Positions 61,248-64,000 of a stretch of DNA of 64,000 nt are shown here, one piece after another; position 1 is the first letter of the stretch; the number at the start of each line of letters is the position of its first letter. The DNA comes from Elusimicrobiota bacterium (lineage in GTDB: Bacteria > Elusimicrobiota > Elusimicrobia > Elusimicrobiales > Elusimicrobiaceae). Where the stretch lies: positions 96,906 to 160,905 of the forward strand of contig WRFH01000003.1 of the NCBI GenBank assembly GCA_009778915.1. Direction: 5' to 3'. The notes under the pieces were generated by a model that had not been told where the DNA came from, searched no databases, and saw only the letters and a list, made by a program, of their open reading frames with translations. The position numbers and the translations under genes were made by a program.

Positions 61248-61787
61248 TTAAACAATCCCAAGCAGCAGCGGCAGAACCCAGCTTAATCCTATCGCGTAAA
61301 GCAAATCAAACCAAATAACCCTCAGCACGTGCGCTATGCTGATTATTATTACAAAAATCCATGAAACCGTTTTCAGCAGAAAGCCTTTTTTGTGCAGTTT
61401 CACCAGTTCTTTAAAATTATTAGCGTCATGCGGGCTGGGGAAAGCGTGCATGCCAATGCTTATTCCAAACCACATAAGCACGATAGAGAACCAATGCGCG
61501 TCCCTGAGGCCGAGGCCAAGCGCGACAAGCGGAATAAAAGAAGAAAAAGTAAAAATAACGCACAGCAGGCTGTTAATTATAAGCGGCCCGACGGATATTA
61601 GAAACGCGCTGGGCAAATCATTAATCGGCCCGTGTATGACATAACCCGGCGTTCTGGAAAAATTAAAATAAGAAACTTCATACACCGGCACATTGCGCAA
61701 ATCACAGAAAAACCTGTGCGCTATCTCATGCACTATAATGCCGGGAAAAGTTAAAAACGCAATCAGCCAGCCGGGAATAGGTATCAT
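61248..61787 (-). CDS. Membrane metalloprotease, M50-like
   Basis: This 179-residue membrane protein has the zinc motif IVHEIAHRFFC (HExxH) in the first helix region. About four hydrophobic segments are present, with a possible third ligand Asp in FPSPHDANNF. It looks like a short site-2-protease/M50 or DUF3267-like protein. No PDZ domain is present. The start overlaps the preceding gene by 4 bp (ATGA), so the two are coupled. Substrate unknown. Confidence 0.7.
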   Translation of the reverse strand: MIPIPGWLIAFLTFPGIIVHEIAHRFFCDLRNVPVYEVSYFNFSRTPGYVIHGPINDLPSAFLISVGPLIINSLLCVIFTFSSFIPLVALGLGLRDAHWFSIVLMWFGISIGMHAFPSPHDANNFKELVKLHKKGFLLKTVSWIFVIIISIAHVLRVIWFDLLYAIGLSWVLPLLLGIV

Positions 61788-62305
61788 TTTTTACCCCCTT
61801 TGGCGGCGGGCGCGGCTGCAGGCTTTGGCTGTTCATCCGCTTTTTCCTGTTCAAAATATTTCGGCGGCATTAATTTTAAAATTTCATCGTACGTTTTTTT
61901 GTCAAGCTGTAAACCGTAAAGCAAACCGAGCGCGCGTTCATAAAGGTGGTCTTCGTCATTATCGCTGTGGGCGGCCTCCGTCGAAAGCAGTATCCTGGCC
62001 ATAAGCACGCGCGTCTTGGTAGAATAAAAACCAGCGTTCAAAATTACCGCCATGTTTTCATAAGCGGAAGCAATATCCCCTTTTTGATAGTAAATCCCGG
62101 CCCGCTTAAACATTTTTGCAAACTTATAATCTCTTGGAACAGAAATAAAAGAGTAAACCAGCAAACATAACATAACGACAAAAAACAGTTTTATAAGCGC
62201 CGGATAACTGTGTTTTTTAAGCGGCATGCGGGTGGCAAAATACTGTTCCCACTGCGCGGCCGCCTCTTCTTTGGTAACAACGGCGTTAGTCTGTTCTGTT
62301 TGCAT
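61784..62305 (-). CDS. Single-pass membrane protein with TPR-like region
   Basis: This 173-residue protein has a cytoplasmic N-terminus of about 37 residues, one transmembrane helix (about 37-55) and a helical region resembling TPRs (FKRAGIYYQKGDIASAYENMAVILNAG, LYERALGLLYGLQLDKKTYDEILKLMP). The tail is Lys/Pro/Ala-rich (KPAAAPAAKGGKK). The family is not recognised. It is in a two-gene operon with the M50-like protease and may be an adaptor for it. Confidence 0.65.
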   Translation of the reverse strand: MQTEQTNAVVTKEEAAAQWEQYFATRMPLKKHSYPALIKLFFVVMLCLLVYSFISVPRDYKFAKMFKRAGIYYQKGDIASAYENMAVILNAGFYSTKTRVLMARILLSTEAAHSDNDEDHLYERALGLLYGLQLDKKTYDEILKLMPPKYFEQEKADEQPKPAAAPAAKGGKK

Positions 62306-62320
62306 AAAAAAGATTATACT
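62306..62320 (-). promoter_or_regulatory. Leaderless-type -10 box of the TPR-like/M50 operon
   Basis: In gene direction TATAAT is followed by 7 nt (CTTTTTT) and the ATG, without a Shine-Dalgarno sequence. Confidence 0.5.
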
Positions 62321-62361
62321 ATAAATCCGCCCGCCGTTTTTTATTATAAAATATTATAAGT

Positions 62362-63111
62362 ATGAACTATATCTTACTCGGCTGTCTGCTTTTCGCGGCG
62401 GGATTTGTGGACTCTCTGGCGGGCGGCGGCGGGCTTATAACTCTGCCGGCTTTTATGGCCTTCGGGCTTACCCCCGCTCTGCTTTTAGGCACGAACAAAT
62501 TATCCTCCTGCATGGGCACGTCCGTGGCGGCTTGGAAATTCCGCCGTCAAATTAAACTAGATAAAAAATTTCTCGCCGTCATATCCGCGCTCGCGCTGTT
62601 TTTTTCCGCCGGCGGCGCGCTGCTGAGCCGCGTTATACACCCGTCAAACTTGAAAATCCTTATAATTATTGTCATCCCGTTTGTCGCGTATTTTGTCATA
62701 ATGCACAAAAAATTTGCCGACGTCAAAGAAAAATATACCGCGGCGCAAAAAAACCGCTCCGCCAAAATAATTTCTTCTTCCGTGGCGTTGTATGACGGTT
62801 TTCTGGGCCCCGGCGCGGGCACGATGTACGCTTCTTTCCTTACGCGTTTCTGCGGATATGATATCGTGCAGGCGACGGCGGTCGCCAAAGTGCTTAATCT
62901 GTGCTCAAATTTTTTCGCGCTGTGCGTTTTCCTCAGCCTGGGCTCGGTCAACATAAAACTGGGATTTGTCATGGGTATTTGCAACATTTTGGGCGCGCGC
63001 CTCGGCGTGGCCGTGGGTAAGCGGCGCGGCGGCGCGGTAATAAGACCGCTTATATTGCTGGTCTGCCTGGCGATACTGATAAAATATATTTATGAATTTG
63101 CAGTAAAATAA
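62362..63111 (+). CDS. TauE/SafE (TSUP) anion exporter, second copy
   Basis: This 249-residue membrane protein has about seven to eight helices. The TSUP motif appears as FVDSLAGGGGLITLPAFMAFGL, and the second-half motif as YDGFLGPGAGTMYASFLTRFCGY. GTNKLSSCMGT is typical of the YfcA-like subgroup. Exported substrate unknown. The ATG is preceded by ATATTATAAGT, so it is probably leaderless. It is followed by the exported nitroreductase after 11 bp. Confidence 0.87.
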   Translation: MNYILLGCLLFAAGFVDSLAGGGGLITLPAFMAFGLTPALLLGTNKLSSCMGTSVAAWKFRRQIKLDKKFLAVISALALFFSAGGALLSRVIHPSNLKILIIIVIPFVAYFVIMHKKFADVKEKYTAAQKNRSAKIISSSVALYDGFLGPGAGTMYASFLTRFCGYDIVQATAVAKVLNLCSNFFALCVFLSLGSVNIKLGFVMGICNILGARLGVAVGKRRGGAVIRPLILLVCLAILIKYIYEFAVK

Positions 63112-63122
63112 AAGGAGGATGT

Positions 63123-63713
63123 ATGAAAAAATTAATATTTACGGCGCTAATTGCCGCCTTCTGCGCGCAGGGGTTTGCGCAGACGATAGAACTAAAAAAA
63201 CCGCAGCTTAAAAAAGGACTGCCAGTCATGCAGGCATTGTCCGAAAGAAAATCCACAAGAGAATTTTCTTCCAAAGAATTGGATATGCAGACAATATCCA
63301 ACCTGCTTTGGGCGGCCAACGGCGTCAACCGGCCCGACGGCAAACGCACCGCGCCAAGCGCGATGAACAGGCAGGACATCGACGTTTATATTTGCATGGC
63401 GGACGGCGCGTATCTTTATAACGCTAAAGAAAATCAACTTGAAAAAGTTTCGTCCGAAGACTGCCGCCTGCTGGCCGCGCCGGTGACGTTATTTTTGGTC
63501 GCTAACGCCAAAGAAACAGACAAATACGCCGACATTGACGCCGGAATAGTCGCCCAAAATATAGCTCTGTTCAGCGCCGGCATGGGTTTAGTTACGGTGC
63601 CGCGCGGCACCATGCCGCCGGCGGACACGATAAACAAAGCGCTGGCGCTTAAAGACGGACAACTGCTTAAACTGAATATGCCCGTCGGTTATCCTAAAGA
63701 AGCAAAAAAATAA
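63123..63713 (+). CDS. Exported nitroreductase/SagB-like flavoprotein
   Basis: This 196-residue nitroreductase-fold protein has the signal peptide MKKLIFTALIAAFCAQGFAQ. The FMN-binding sequence ERKSTREFSSKEL, LLWAANGVNRPDGKRTAPSAMNRQ and DAGIVAQNIALFSAGMGLVTVPRG fit the SagB/ThcOx-like branch. Secreted members of this group are seen in Bacteroidetes and related bacteria. The substrate is unknown. Ribosome-binding site AAAGGAGG. Confidence 0.85.
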   Translation: MKKLIFTALIAAFCAQGFAQTIELKKPQLKKGLPVMQALSERKSTREFSSKELDMQTISNLLWAANGVNRPDGKRTAPSAMNRQDIDVYICMADGAYLYNAKENQLEKVSSEDCRLLAAPVTLFLVANAKETDKYADIDAGIVAQNIALFSAGMGLVTVPRGTMPPADTINKALALKDGQLLKLNMPVGYPKEAKK

Positions 63714-63723
63714 AAATCCTGAT

Positions 63724-63757
63724 AAAAAAGACCGGACATAACTGTCCGGTCTTTTTT
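63724..63757 (+). terminator. Terminator of the nitroreductase gene
   Basis: AAAAAAGACCGGACA-TAAC-TGTCCGGTCTTTTTT hairpin. Confidence 0.92.
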
Positions 63758-63858
63758 ATTCCCCAAAAATTTCGAAAAACATCAAAAAATAGCATTTCAT
63801 AGCCGCTAGTAAAACGGAATCGTCTCCGTCGTAAAAAAACATAGCCTTTTTAGTTATT

Positions 63859-63908
63859 TTGGATTAACCTTTTCTCGGTTTATAATATAAGTGTGATTTC
63901 ACGCTTAT
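63859..63908 (+). promoter_or_regulatory. Promoter with 22-bp operator-like palindrome
   Basis: TTGGAT (63859-63864), 16-nt spacer, TATAAT (63881-63886). Directly after it, ATAAGTGTGATTTCACGCTTAT (63887-63908, written here only as a motif) is a palindrome with one mismatched pair, at the expected transcription start. AAGGAGG follows at 63910-63916. Confidence 0.5.
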
Positions 63909-63922
63909 AAAGGAGGACTTTT

Positions 63923-64000
63923 GTGAAAAAAATAATAAAAAATTTAATATTCGCGGCCGTGTTGTTTTTCGCCGCGGGGACAGCCTTAATCTACGCTTAC
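63923..64000 (+). CDS. Start of an exported protein (truncated by window edge)
   Basis: A GTG start 6 nt after AAGGAGG opens a frame of 26 codons to the window end: two Lys-Lys-type basic residues, then a hydrophobic stretch (NLIFAAVLFFAAGTALIYA), a typical signal peptide with cleavage near IYA. Nothing of the mature protein is visible. Confidence 0.7.
   Translation, partial: MKKIIKNLIFAAVLFFAAGTALIYAY

Overview
The window reads as chromosome of a Gram-negative, diderm, probably anaerobic host-associated bacterium, most likely an Elusimicrobium-like member of the Elusimicrobiota. This is inferred from several features: type IV pilins with the KGFTLIELLVVVLIIGILAA N-terminus, a small compact genome style with many 1-14 bp gene overlaps, a complete Tol-Pal module, and [NiFe]-hydrogenase maturation genes. 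No rRNA, CRISPR array, transposase or prophage was found. The DNA is of moderate GC with many GCGC/CGCG runs. Genes for small secreted proteins (10.4, 14.6-16.1, 18.7-19.8, 60.1-61.1 kb) look visibly more AT-rich.

Layout. 0-1 kb: C-terminal end of a Cys-rich 29-residue tandem-repeat protein, tRNA-Leu(GAG), and a 198-bp hairpin element. 1-3 kb: a CNNM-type (DUF21)-CBS-EIIA fusion and a pilin. 3.2-8.4 kb (minus): hydrogenase maturation operon MBL-hypC-hypD-hypE-hypF. 8.4-14.5 kb: RidA, malQ, a ChaN/TraB-like protein, hisS-aspS. 14.5-20 kb: two paralogous secreted proteins, an AsmA-like protein and a ChaN-like protein. 20.3-24.8 kb: yacL-like, ispF, lipoprotein, cysS, adenosine deaminase. 24.9-31.3 kb: ClC channel, then an overlapping operon of radical SAM, CBM48, tsaE, tsaB, rimI, TPR and thioesterase genes. 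31.3-33.7 kb: ruvC, DUF1634-like, TauE, yebC. 33.7-39.1 kb (minus): pal-cpoB-tolB, tryptophanase-type lyase, gatB. 39.2-42.7 kb: murJ, then murB-hypA-Mrp-type ATPase. 42.8-47.5 kb: outer-membrane protein, phosphoglucomutase, M3 peptidase, TRL lipoprotein. 47.5-51.7 kb: two pilins and guaB set among palindromic repeats. 51.7-54.9 kb (minus): nif3, M20 peptidase, pseudopilin, prepilin peptidase. 54.9-64 kb: amidase, ChaN-like protein, POT transporter, Cys-rich secreted protein, tRNA-Leu(CAA), M50-like protease, TauE, nitroreductase, and the start of another exported protein.

How the genes connect. Hydrogenase assembly is split: cyanide-ligand and scaffold genes (hypCDEF) at 3-8 kb, nickel insertion (HypA with a Mrp/MinD-type ATPase in place of classical HypB) at 41 kb. 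Three pilins, one atypical pseudopilin and the prepilin peptidase form a dispersed type IV pilus/type II-like secretion set. Envelope genes (Tol-Pal, MurJ, MurB, amidase, AsmA) and tRNA/t6A genes form the housekeeping background.

The most unusual signals are non-coding. (1) A shared AGGTCTTANGGCCC dyad element lies at a fixed 23-24 bp from a TATAAT box upstream of three, and in a diverged form four, scattered genes for secreted proteins. (2) A -10 box sits about 6 nt before the ATG of at least seven genes that lack a Shine-Dalgarno sequence, implying leaderless mRNAs. (3) Two families of ~100-200 bp palindromic elements cluster around the pilin and guaB loci.
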